This document shows positions 12,109 to 23,119 of a stretch of DNA of 64,000 bases, one piece after another (position 1 is the stretch's first letter; the number at the start of each line of letters is the position of its first letter). Source of the stretch: Latrodectus hesperus (lineage: Eukaryota > Arthropoda > Arachnida > Araneae > Theridiidae); NCBI GenBank assembly GCA_037975125.1, contig CM075862.1, positions 43,533,777 through 43,597,776 of the forward strand, written 5' to 3'. A model generated the notes under the pieces. The model did no database searches and was not told where the DNA came from. It saw nothing but the letters and a program-made list of their open reading frames with translations. A program made the position numbers and the translations under genes.

Positions 12109-12489
12109 GTATTAACTTAATAACGCGGTGGATATTAAAATGCCTCACAACACGTTAGAGTGTCCGTTACGCGTGTCCAATATTAACTTAAATGTATAAA
12201 AGTAAAAATCATACTATGAAATAGAACTTTGCAATTAGAAAAGGAAAAAGCAACTATAATTATACTTTTAATATTTCATTTATCTTAAATTATTTAGTTT
12301 CGTGCTGTTAACGCAAACTGTAGGATTAAATTTATTTATGCCCATCATATATTATACAGAAATTTATTATCTGCAAAAAGCTCATTATTCATGAGTATGC
12401 ATACATACATAGCGGTGCAGACGAGATCCGGATGGTACTTTAAAGTAAACAGGTTTCGAATATTCGCCTATCCCCAAGCATCTCATAAT

Positions 12490-12765
12490 TTTTAACTATG
12501 GTCAGTTGACGGGGTCACATCTGTACTGGCAAACTCTTCTCCACATTCACGCCGCTACTGCATGTGGAGAAGAGTTTGCCATGTGGAAAAGAATTTTGCA
12601 TGTGGAAAAGAACTTTGGATGTCACAGGTGAACGAGGACAATTTCCCAGCCCACGGGGTTCCGGCAACCCGAATAGGGAGAATGTGGTCACCTTACCAAT
12701 CACCACCCACTGCATATGATGCTCTACTTTGCCGACCTCAACGGAAAATTGCGTGAAGCTACTGA
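12490..12765 (+). repeat. dispersed repeat (GGTCAAGTGACGAGGTC family), copy 1 with hairpin
   Basis: The repeat begins ACTATGGTCAGTTGACGGGG and runs through GGCAAACTCTTCTCCACAT. It shares its start and spacing with 48321-48545 and, reversed, 63953-64000. Inside it are a perfect inverted repeat and three tandem 19-mers (separate entry). No sustained coding frame is present. The family seems specific to this genome type; its class (MITE, SINE body or LINE UTR) is not clear to me. Confidence 0.6.
12528..12617. repeat. perfect 19-bp inverted repeat plus three tandem 19-mers
   Basis: The left arm 12528-12546 (GGCAAACTCTTCTCCACAT) and right arm 12562-12580 are exact reverse complements around a 15-base loop. 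The right arm is the first of three head-to-tail 19-base units beginning CATGTGGA at 12561, 12580 and 12599, which differ at a few positions (GAGAAGAGTTTGC, AAAGAATTTTG and AAAGAACTTTG). Confidence 0.9.
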
Positions 12766-12900
12766 GCCATTGGAGCTCTAGTACACATTTATAATATCTG
12801 ATGGTAAATTTTTTATTCCTGGTAATTTCAAACAATATTTCCTTTGCCTGTAATGTTCTTTTTCTGAAATGCAATGTCCTTTAATAAACGCTTTCTTTAT

Positions 12901-13104
12901 TCTATTGTACAAGGCCGAGCTGGCAGCCGAATGGTTAACGCTCTTGCCTTCACTTCAACAGTTCGTGGGTTCGAATCCCACCTTGGGCATAGATGTTTGT
13001 AGTGGTTCGGAATCCACTTTAAACCGTAGGTCCAGGTCTAATTAGCCCTCGTGTGCAAAAAATGACCGTTGAGCGACAAACAAACAAACCATCTATTGTA
13101 CAAG
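12901..13104 (+). repeat. tRNA-derived SINE (family 3) with 13-bp target duplication
   Basis: The element at 12914-13091 lies between direct repeats TCTATTGTACAAG (12901-12913 and 13092-13104). The tRNA-like head GCCGAGCTGGCAGCCGAATGG is followed by the B box GGGTTCGAATCCC, the body TAGTGGTTCGGAATCCACTT and AATTAGCCCTCGTGTGCAAA, and an AAACAAACAAACC tail. A truncated relative is at 5515-5639. Confidence 0.9.
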
Positions 13105-14389
13105 ATAATTTGTAAATGTCAGATAAATGTGAATGGTATTATAAGTAATTTATTAAATGGAGTTTCTTCTGGGGAAAATAATTGTTGCTATCAAATTCAA
13201 TAGGTTTTTTTTAATTTTTGCTTCTTAATGAACATTGTTGCATACTGCGTCTTTCAGTGTTATTTTACATCAAACAACACAGAGGAAATGCTTTTACATT
13301 TATATGATACGTAATTCCTTAGACGGTTTTATTTTCATATTGAGTTTATATACTATTAAGATTAATTGTGTTTCTTATCCTTAAAAACATACTATGAATT
13401 TCTGTGGTACATCATAATCGTCGAATTATTATCTTCATTGTTTAAATATTTCAACATTTTATTATAATGTTAAATTTTAATATAAGATTTTATTAACTTA
13501 ATGTATACACATTCCCAATATAAAAGAATACATAATTAAATTTCCACAATCTCTTGATTAAGTGTGATAAATTTTAAAATAATATATTCTGTGTTTTTTA
13601 TATTTTTTCCGATTCTAGATGTGGTATTTTTAAAATTTTTTAATATAAACATTATCCAATAACTATTATAATTAACATAACCCTATATATAATTTCAAAA
13701 TATCTATTCCTAATTAAAAATTAAGCTAACCTAAAAATTTAATGCTGCAAATTGCTTAATACCACTCGAAATAAAATGGCATCAGTATATCACAAAATAA
13801 TTTCCATTTTCTACCGAAAAATATAGAGGAAATTTTATTCTTCTCCTGATATCAAGTTATATAATATGAATTTTAATTAAGTAATATTAATGAATTTCGA
13901 TAAATAAATTTCACAGTTGGATTTGTTTGATTAATTTTAACGACAGCCTATAATAAGTTAATTTTATGTGATGCTAAAAATAAAAGTATACGATTGTGTG
14001 CGCAATATCGACCTAAATAATATAAAAACTTTTCCATTACAAAATTAAAATACATAATTCGCTAAAGATATTTAATTATTGCGATTTTATTTACATGAAA
14101 AATCAAGATACGTTTCTTAATATTAATCACTTATTCCTTAGTATAATATTTATATAAATAAAATAATATAACACCTGAATATTTATCTTCCATATTACAT
14201 CAAAGGATTTTTATTCGATTTTATGAACTTTAATCGCGTAATGTTAGCTTAACGTGGCAATAATCTTTGTCAGGGTGAGGATGTCTTATTTTTAAGTAAC
14301 ATGTATGTGTGTGAATTAGTTTAATTATTTCATAATGTAACAACTTAAGCCTTTTAACTAAAGAATATTAAATATTATGTGCAATTATG
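13105..14389. other. Runx intron, no gene seen
   Basis: Plain AT-rich intronic DNA without repeats or frames that I can recognise. Confidence 0.5.
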
Positions 14390-14767
14390 TTGTTGTTGTT
14401 ACTTGATACACTTGGACAAGCCAAGCTCGCTAGCCGACAGCCGTGCGAAATTAAGTCAGAAGGGTGCGTCTTTCGTTTAATCAGAGCACCATAAAGGTGA
14501 AAATGCTAAGACTCCTTCAACAGATGGCACCACCAGAAGATCTACTCCCTTAAATTTGACTTTGGCCTGGAGAGGGAGGATATTTTCTCCAGACCATTAC
14601 ACACACATAACTGCTCAACAACTGACTACAGAACTTTGGATTTCACAGATTTAACGAGCATGTATATCGCATGTGCTTGGTGGGCCTTTCGTGGCATTGG
14701 GAATCGAACCCAGCCATTCCGGACGGAAAGCCGATGTCCTAACTACTAGATTACCAAAGCCTTGGCA
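14390..14767 (-). repeat. tRNA-derived SINE (family 4, reverse)
   Basis: Read on the minus strand it begins with a tRNA-like head (GGTAATCTAGTAGTTAGGAC, B box GGGTTCGATTCCC). It continues with a body shared with 44430-44825 (GTTAAATCTG, GAGCAGTTA, TGGTGCCATCTG, GGCTTGTCCAAGTG) and ends in GTAACAACAACA. A short AATTATG direct repeat at either side is a possible target duplication. Confidence 0.82.
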
Positions 14768-15170
14768 GTTATCTATAATTATGATAAGGAAAAGGGATTA
14801 ATAATAACAACATATAAACTTTGGAACCGTCAAGGTTCAAAATATGTCTTAACAAGAACATCTTTCGTCTTTATCTAAAGTTCTTTTTCCAATAGTTGAT
14901 ATCAATCAGATTCGCGGCTGAAACAGCAAATAATCTGATTATATCATGATACTGAGCTACTCGTCTGACATATGTATGTGTAAATGCTTAACCAAAGTGT
15001 GCGTTGATTTTTCAAACTAAAGATAGATTGGTAAAGGGATCTCTTCTTGGAAGTGGAAAGTGAATATCGATTTCCACCATTGTTTAACAAAGGGATATGG
15101 GGTACAACATAATCCTCTCGTGGTGTACCCTGGAAACGTTGTGACGCGGAAACGGTCTATACTTCCGGCG

Positions 15171-15246
15171 GCAGCTTCTAAGAGATACAGATGCAGCAAT
15201 CCTGCTTTTTTAGGAATACAGCATCTGTATCTTTTAGAAGTTGCTG
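15171..15246. repeat. imperfect inverted repeat (hairpin), about 25-bp arms
   Basis: The left arm GCAGCTTCTAAGAGATACAG (15171 onward, continuing ATGCAGCA) pairs with the right arm ending CTGTATCTTTTAGAAGTTGCTG (to 15246), with one gap and a few mismatches around a loop of about 20 bases. The surrounding 15060-15300 block is less AT-rich than the rest of the intron. It is probably part of a decayed transposon. Confidence 0.75.
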
Positions 15247-15908
15247 ATGGATGTATATGTGATGAATCATGTATCTTTATTTTTATGGACATATATGTGA
15301 TGGATGCTTTGGAGTTTTCCTGATTTTCTTCCCTACGACACGTAAATACGGCCTCATATTTATGATAAATCTAGGTGAAATTCAGCCGAAACAATGGAAA
15401 ATTGACTACCTTTCTAGTTTAATAGATTATCTGACGTAATGTAGAGGCTTCTTTTAGGTTATTCACTGGTCATGATTGCCAAGGCTAACATCTTCACAGC
15501 ATTGGAATTTTTATCCAACCCTTTTGAACATCCTGTGATCTTAGAGAAAATATGAACAGAGCCCATCTTTGTCGATAGGGTACTTCTTGGCTATGACTCC
15601 GAAAACTACTGATACTGGCGTGTCAGAAACTATCTAAGGCAATGACTTCGGTCCTTTTTCACTTTGTGAATGTATTATTTGGATAATTGCATTTTACTAT
15701 TATGTACAACTTGTAGTATTATTTGTAAAATTATATTTTACTAACATTAATTCTATTTTATTTTCTGATTTTCAAACTGTGGAGTATGCTAATTATTAGT
15801 TCGACGTCAAAAGCCTCACTTCAGCGGTAGTGAATGAAATTTAACTTTTAACTGAATAAAAGACAATGAATACAAGGATGATCGGTATTCAGTGACTGCT
15901 TTGTTTCG
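15247..15908. other. Runx intron, no gene seen
   Basis: Mixed-composition intronic DNA between the hairpin and the truncated Tc1 copy. There is no sustained frame. Confidence 0.45.
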
Positions 15909-16267
15909 ATGAGTACGATGTCTCAGCGAAGTCATTTAACCAATTCAGAAGTTTGAAGAGTTGTTGGTAGGTTAGAAGTGGGCCAAACTCAAGCCGGAAT
16001 GGCGCAAGCCATTGGTGTGTTACAAAGTGTGATTTCCAGGATCTGGAACCGTTTTTTGGAGACTGGAGTTGCAGGCCGAAGACCAGGGCAAGGTCGTAGA
16101 CGGGCAACAACGCCCAATAAAGATCGTTATTTAGTGTTAACGGTTCGGAGACACCGAAATATGAACGCTACTCTTCTCCAACAACACCTTCGCTCGGCTA
16201 CTGACACCACGGGTTTCAACTCAGACTGTCCGAAACCGGCTCCATGGTGTAGGTCTGTATGCTCGTT
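15909..16267 (+). pseudogene. truncated Tc1-like transposase, N-terminal fragment
   Basis: From ATG at 15909 the frame reads MSTMSQRSHLTNSEV, then a TGA where a Trp codon is expected. It resumes with LEVGQTQAGMAQAIGVLQSV, ISRIWNRFLE, GRRPGQGRRRATTP and RYLVLTVRRHRNMNATLLQQ. This is the paired helix-turn-helix and linker of a Tc1 transposase from a subfamily different from the element at 10697-12106. After LRSATDTT the frame is shifted and similarity continues (TVRNRLHGVGLYAR) to about 16267. The catalytic domain and both ends are gone. Confidence 0.88.
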
Positions 16268-16789
16268 ATTCTTGCTTTGCAATTAGTAATAAAAAGAAAC
16301 TTATGATAAGTCTTTTTTAGAAAACTAGGCAACGTATGTTCAATTTTCTTACAATAGCTCTCATATGTTAAATCTCATTGACTATACTTGTCTGAAATTC
16401 TTACCAGTTGCAATTTTAAATTTTCACCTTTAATAGTAATGAAGCAACACTCATAATAAAACACCAATTTAGAATGCGTAGTTTAAAGTGAAAAAATATA
16501 TACATTTCTGATGAAAAATCATAAATTAGAAGAAAAATTTTGAAATTAAAGTAACATTTTTCTACTTATTTGTATGAACATGTGTTAGTTCATGTTCGTG
16601 AGATTAATTCTAGTATACTGTATTGCTTAAATCCTGATAAAAAAATAAATTTGGAAAAAGTGTATAATTGGAACAGATATGTGAAAGTTTAATGACTTGA
16701 TCTTTCCTACTGTCCACAGTACCAGCCCATTTAATGGGTAGAAAGATTCTATATTAAAGATCGAAACTCGATGGCAGAGGAGGTTTGGT

Positions 16790-17035
16790 AAGTTGATTTT
16801 GGACTTCAAAGTCGGGACTGTATCCGTTGCCATGGAAATCTCGCTCTCATTGTTTCCGGTATTGAGGACTCTCACGTGACCGGAAACGAGGGTCATGAAA
16901 TCACTCTTCTTTCCGGGCTGTCGTGACCATAGACTTATCGAGGGTTTTCTAGTCAGAAATAGTAAACAAGCCGATGGCGTGTTGCCGCTTGATGCTCAGT
17001 CAAAAGCCTCGAACACAGATGAATATCTGGGTTTC
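16790..17035. other. GC-shifted intronic island
   Basis: This is a non-repeat stretch clearly less AT-rich than its flanks (for example CTCACGTGACCGGAAACGAG and AAGCCGATGGCGTGTTGCCG). It holds a CACGTG E-box and an ETS-like CCGGAAAC. It has stops in all frames and no splice-bounded exon that I can defend. Possible regulatory element of Runx; inference only. Confidence 0.35.
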
Positions 17036-17057
17036 GAAACGAAAAGTAATTGAACAT

Positions 17058-17160
17058 TTTGGTTTCGTAGCTCACTCTGAAGTGAAGCGAATTTTGTATT
17101 CATGATGAATCAACTATTTTGGAATTTCGTTTCGTCACTTTAGAGTGAAGTACACAAAAT
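17058..17160. repeat. imperfect inverted repeat, possible small foldback element
   Basis: The left arm TTTCGTAGCTCACTCTGAAG (about 17063, continuing TGAAGCGAATT) is matched in reverse by AATTTCGTTTCGTCACTTTA and GAGTGAAGTAC (17124-17153). The arms are about 30 bases with small gaps, around a loop of about 30 bases. Confidence 0.6.
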
Positions 17161-17377
17161 TGTGGAGCGTTGCAAATTAAATAAATATAAATACGTTTGA
17201 AAAAAAATTCGGGGCAAAATAAATATTATCTAGTTTATTTTTATGCATTTATGAAATTCTGAATGCATTTATAATATGTTTTAATGTATTTGTGTGAGAT
17301 TATATTTCTTAAGCATGCATTTTTTTATCAACAAGTATAATTGATACATATTATAGTTTAATTAAAAAAATTTTGTT

Positions 17378-17550
<173 letters not shown>

Positions 17551-20192
17551 AAGAAAATCTTGCTTGCTAGAAACTCATGCATCTGATTACAATTAGAGAA
17601 CATTTTAATTTGATGAAAATTTATTTATCATTATTTAAAAATATCTATTTTCTATAATATTATGTGATACAATAAATTTAGTGTATCATAATATCTAATA
17701 CTAATGACAAATAACTTATTTAGTGTCATATATTTAATAAAATTATGTAACACAAATGAAGTTATTAATAAAAAGTGTTATTTTATGTTTTATGGGAGAA
17801 CGTGAATAAAAAATTTTTATTAAGTGTTTTCACTGTTTAAATCAATGAGATTTAGTTCTGTGAGTGAGTTGATTATTTTCATTACCAATTTAATGATGGA
17901 TTGATAGTTTTTAAAGTTGATTCTTTTGGTCATAATTTTGGTAATAAATTTTTTAACTGCCCCAATATTCCTTTTCTTTATAAAATGGTGCATATGTACA
18001 GGTGCAATATCTTGAATTCAATACTGTAGAAATTAGTAAAAAACGAGGATGCTGAATTACAGACTGGGGACAATATTTGGAAGGACGACCGCCTACTTCT
18101 ATATTATGCGATTTCTAACTTGAAAATGAGTAAGTCCAATTGAGACAGCGGGCTCGATCCATCTTCAGTCAATCGTTTTCGTTTCTGTATCAATTGTATA
18201 ACCTCCTTTTATCTTCCACTTCCCAATCAGACACCTGCGAGCTAAAAACTCTCATATTAAACATTCATACAGCCTAATGTCTTCCTGTTGGAGTAATGTG
18301 CTGAGAAGGAAAACACTAGCTTTGTCAGCTGAGAAGGAAGACATTAGTTCTTCGCTTGACTTTGTTTTAAAATTCTGTGTTATTTCACGTTGATGACAAG
18401 TCCAGAATCCATCCTCTTCATTGTGGATACACTTAAATATAAAGTTTAGCATTTTTCCTTCAGGCAGTAAGAATATTTATGAGTTCAGTAAGAAATATAT
18501 ACGATTTGCATAGAGTCAGTTTCAACAATCATTCAAGCTGTTTAAACTCAACTAAGGATGGAATACAGCAATGGCAAAGTAGAAATGTAATACATTTCTG
18601 AGTCATTTCGATTGCTCTCATCTCTCTGCGGCTCTTAGTAGATCGATTTAACTTAATTGTTGAAGGAATGAGATTTAAAGTTCTTCCTTTCCTAATGACG
18701 CTCGACTTGAGCGGGTGGGTGCAGCCCCACCGGTCCTCCACTTGCCATGATGTATGAGGCACGTCATTTTTATCTGGGGGTACCCCTTTAAGTAGGATAA
18801 AGTGCCTCAGTGGTCCCTTGGACCGCAATCTTAACGCTTTCTCCCGGAATGCTTATCCCGAATTGAGTTATTGGCTCTTTTCTTTCTTGCAATCAAAGGT
18901 TGCCACACTTTGAACGCGCAAAAAAAACAGTTATGTGAAATCACCAGACAATTAACGCTTTACGGCTCAATTTTCTTAAATGACCAAACACGGAATGCTC
19001 ATTCTGAGGAAAATATTTTAGTTTTTTTTTTCACTCCCGCTCTTTTGAAGAGAGTTGTGTTAATGGATATTTGATTTTTGTATGTTTTAATGCGTTTTTA
19101 CTGTGCAGAATTGTAGTGCGCTCGTAAATTCATTTCTATATTAAAGTCATAGAAAATTTGTTTAGTTAGTGCTGAAATGGAAGTTAATTAAAAGAAATCA
19201 TTTAGAAAAAAATAGCAAATATTTCATTCATTCAAGTTAAATTTTGTTTACATATTTATTGGTGAATAGTGTTTAATGATATCTTTAATTTTACAATAGT
19301 AAATGAAACACAGTAAATGAAAATCAACTATGGATCTCCGAAAATAGTGATTAAATGAATGATAAGAGCAAAATGTATTTTTAATACAGGTGAGAAAACT
19401 CAGCAACCAATTAAATCTACATAATTTGCTAATGCCTAAGCTAAATATGAGAATAATAGTTTCCAACTATTATTCTAATTAATGCTTAAGCTTTTTAAAT
19501 GTACCTTGCTGTTTCTAGTACCATACAGCTTTCATGTCAGTACCTTGCTTGCTTTTACGTCTATAATCAATCAGTTAATAAAATGCTTTATTAAATGAAA
19601 TAATCTTTCTTCTATACCCTGTTACAGACCAGGGTTGTCTCGCCAGTTCTTTCCCATTTAGCTCAATTCCTAGCAACTATAGTTCTTTGCTACTACCTCA
19701 TTACCATCAGGGTGCAAGTCTTCCACTTCGTAGTTTTCCCTCCAAAAACTGAAAAAAGCAGACATTTTTGTGAGTGGGAAACTTATTATTATGTTTGAAT
19801 ATGTGAACCAGCCACTTAATACTAGATCTCGGAAAATTCTTTTTGAGATTTCTGAATCTAAAAGATTTTACAAGTCAGAATGATTGGCCCTGCGTTCAAT
19901 CCCCAACCTAGAGAACCAGTCCCTTGATATAAAAGTAATACCTACCTTAAATAAATTAATATTTTTATTAGAAAAAACCTCTAATTCGATTAACTAAACT
20001 TTTGATTTACCGAATCGATTACAGTTTAGTTAATCAACACCTTTCTGCAAGTTTTAATAGATGGTTTATTCTAACTAAGATTGCAATTTTAAATAAAAGT
20101 TCTTATCTTTAGACATAATGAACAGACAGAATGTAGATATATAAAACCACATTTAACTGATAAACATTAATAGGCATGTTACTGAGACTCAC
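17551..20192. other. Runx intron with a GC-shifted patch
   Basis: Mostly AT-rich. A patch at about 18680-18990 (for example TGAGCGGGTGGGTGCAGCCC and TCCCTTGGACCGCAATC) is less AT-rich, non-repetitive and lacks a defensible exon. A 13-bp inverted pair CTAATGTCTTCCT / AGGAAGACATTAG lies at about 18273-18345. No gene seen. Confidence 0.4.
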
Positions 20193-20360
20193 CGGTAGGT
20201 GTCGTGCCCATTCTTCGAGGTAAGTCTAGAGCCCATTGTTCTGCAGTTTTTCTTCTGAATTGTTCCCATTCTCGCAGAGGGTCCACGAGGCGAGGGTCAA
20301 AGAAAGGTGACCGCTGACCAAAAGCAGTGGCAAAAGCACGCAAGTGGTGGTGGTGTTGCC
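20193..20360 (-). CDS. Runx: Runx exon following the Runt domain (arthropod linker block)
   Basis: The acceptor is CCTTTTCAG (AG at 20362-20361) and the donor is ACCTACCG|GTGAGT (GT at 20192-20191). It is 168 bases, phase 1 at both ends. The split first codon gives W, then QHHHHLRAFATAFGQRSPFF, DPRLVDPLREWEQFRRKTAE and QWALDLPRRMGTTPT. The DPR-DPLREWE-RRKTAEQWA-LPRRM block is, to my recollection, characteristic of arthropod Runx proteins just after the Runt domain and is absent from vertebrate RUNX1-3. It joins in frame to the Runt exon 25.7 kb upstream and to the exon at 8093. Skipping this exon would not break the frame. Confidence 0.92.
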
Positions 20361-22893
20361 CTGAAAAGGAAATTGAAAAACATCAAATGTTGAAATGCAT
20401 AAAAATATTTGAGTCATTTTAAAAAGGAATTCCTGTTTAGCGTGTTAAAATATGATTTCAGAATATGGTTGTTATAATATCAGATATAATAATAAAATAA
20501 CAAAATTTATGAGCTTTGATACTTCGCAAAATATATTCTAAAGCTGGAACCAAAAAACTTGGAATGAATCCTGTTTTAAACTTTTTCATAGAAATTATAT
20601 TAACCAGAACAAGAATAAAGAATAATCACTTCCTCATATACTAAATATATTAAAAACAGTATACGATGGACTTAAAGCTTACACCTTTTATATTGTTTTT
20701 AAATACTCAACTTTTGACCGCATGTGGTAATCTTAATATATTTATTTATTTATTTATTTATTTTTTTTTTAAAAAAGCAGTGATGTTTATAAATGCGGTT
20801 CTGATGATTCTGTGAGAATATTATGAATTTGTTTCTTGGTTGTCAAGACTATAAAAGTAAATTCTTTGTAAAGAACTGAAGTAAACATCGGTTTCTATTT
20901 TTTTTAGATTTAATTAAAACAAGAAAGTCTTTGTTGTCTTTAAAAAGTTTTTATATTCAGATTATTTGTGTTACTTAAAATTTATTAAAATCATATTATA
21001 TTTTCTTTGACTTTCTATTTTTTAAGACCTGTGTGTTATTTGAAAGTACACGGTAGTATATATATGGTTCTTTCTAGGAAAAAATGACTCATCGAATATG
21101 TGTTCATTAGAAATGTGTCAATATTTTGAAAAGAAATATTAAAATTTGCTATAACTATTACCCGCAGGTGGTTCTGTATGTTCAAATCGCGACGTAAGTG
21201 CAAATACTAACGTGCAAATAAGAATATTTAAAACATTAAATATTAAAAAACATATTTAATTAATAAATTCAATATTTTAAATTTATTTTCTTATTATTAA
21301 TCATATTATTGATTAAATTCTAATCTTAAATTAGCGGCATTCTTTTACCATGATTTCCGCAACACTAAATGAATTTTAAAAAATCGTGAACTTTAACATT
21401 TTAAACTTAAATTATCAAATTCATATGCATTTAGTGACTTTCTTTTTCCTTGCATACATTTTTCACTCCAGACATTTCTATAAAACTTTTTTTTTCTCAG
21501 GTAAAAATATCTTGTAATTTTAAAGTTATCAGTAAATTATAATTTAAGTGTTTGTAGAATTTTGCTAAATTAATAATATTTAATGTTTCATCAAAAAGTT
21601 AGAAATTAAAGAGTTGTTTAATAACAAAAACGATAAATTACAGAAAAATAATTTAATACGATAATGGCAATAAAGGAACTATAAATAATGTAATGAATAC
21701 AAGTAACAATTAACAGCGTATCTATAAAACAAGGAAGGACAGATAAACAGGTGATAATTTGAACTTTTACTGAAATAAGTATTCGTGAATGAAATTTTAA
21801 TTTCAAAAATATACAATCACACATCATTTATTAATTTAATAGATTTATAATATATCCAGTTGAGTTTTTCTTCTAAAAAACGCAAAATTGATAAAATAAA
21901 TTAAAATTACATTAAGCCGACTTATTTTCTTTCGATTTCATGATATGTTCAGATTAAGCAATTATTTCAATTTAAATCGAATTTTTGAAAATCCATATTT
22001 CGTGAAAGTTTGCGGATGAATGTGAATAAATAAAAAGGTGTATTTTTTTAAATATATAATTTCCTATTTCATAAAAATATGGGAAACGACAACCACGAAT
22101 TTCACCATAGAAACTTCCATATTTGTCTATAGTGATCTTATCTTGGGATTTGATTTCGATTATGTGGTACATTACCCAAAAAAAAAAAAAAAAAAACATT
22201 TCCAGCCCCTCTTGAAATTTCTATTTTGAAATAAATGTGCTTTTGTGCTTTTTTTATAGCTATAAATGTACTTTTCTGATTTACATTACATTGAAGCTTA
22301 AATTTCTTGGTAATTTTAGTTTGTTTGGCACACACACTTATACTGTCAGTCTAACATGCTCCCGCCAAATAATCTGAATGCTGGCGGTTGCTATAGTAAC
22401 AATAGGAGTTAAGGGTGTTATGTGAGATTTGTCAATATTTATATATTGTTTAAAAACCCTAAATACCGCCAATAACCCATATTATTTCTCATATTTGAAG
22501 TACCAAACGTTGTATCTGTTATTTTAATATTGATTTCATTTTGTTATTTTAATATATATTTTCATGTTTTTAAAATATTTTTAATTATGAAACAGTTTTT
22601 CATTCTTGGAAATTCATGTTGAATATTACAATAATTATTGAAAATCGAACATTTTGTTAATAATTCATTCTGTTATTAATAATTATGAAAGATTTTCAAA
22701 ATATTAGAGTTGAAAAATTTTGTATAAATTAATTTTCTTTTCTTTCTTCATAAATATTTTATATTAAAATTTAATTTGTAAAATTTAAATAATATATTAT
22801 TAATATATAAAATAATTTTTTTGTAAAAAAAAATCGCCAAAACTGCCATTAAGGCGTTCAGTATGCCAAAGTAAACGTCTTCCTTTTGACTTA
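20361..22893. other. Runx intron, no gene seen
   Basis: AT-rich intronic DNA at the 3' part of the 25.7-kb intron. It contains a short (TTTA)n run at about 20738-20762 and an A-run at 22179-22196. I see no gene. Confidence 0.5.
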
Positions 22894-23119
22894 GGTTTCT
22901 TTCACACTAGACGACTTTAATCGTACGATAAAAAGTCCTCCGATATTTTATCGTGAGAAGTTTTTAAAAACCACACAATAGATTGCTCTCTTTCACACTG
23001 AGAAACGATATTTTATCGGGGACAAGTCTATTGTGGGGTTTTTTAATAACTTCTCACAATAAAATATCGAACGACATTTTATCGTACAATAAAAGTCGTC
23101 TAGTGTGAAAGAGGCCTTA
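22891..23119. mobile_element. foldback PIF/Harbinger-like MITE with TTA duplication
   Basis: The element 22894-23116 (223 bp) is flanked by TTA on both sides (22891-22893 and 23117-23119). The ends are GGTTTCTTTCACACTAGACG and, reversed, GGCCTCTTTCACACTAGACG. The inverted similarity extends inward for roughly 100 bases per arm, so nearly the whole element folds on itself. The motif CTTTCACACTGAG recurs near the centre, as if two nested copies of the end were present. A 3-bp TTA duplication and GG..CC ends fit PIF/Harbinger. There is no coding capacity. Confidence 0.88.
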
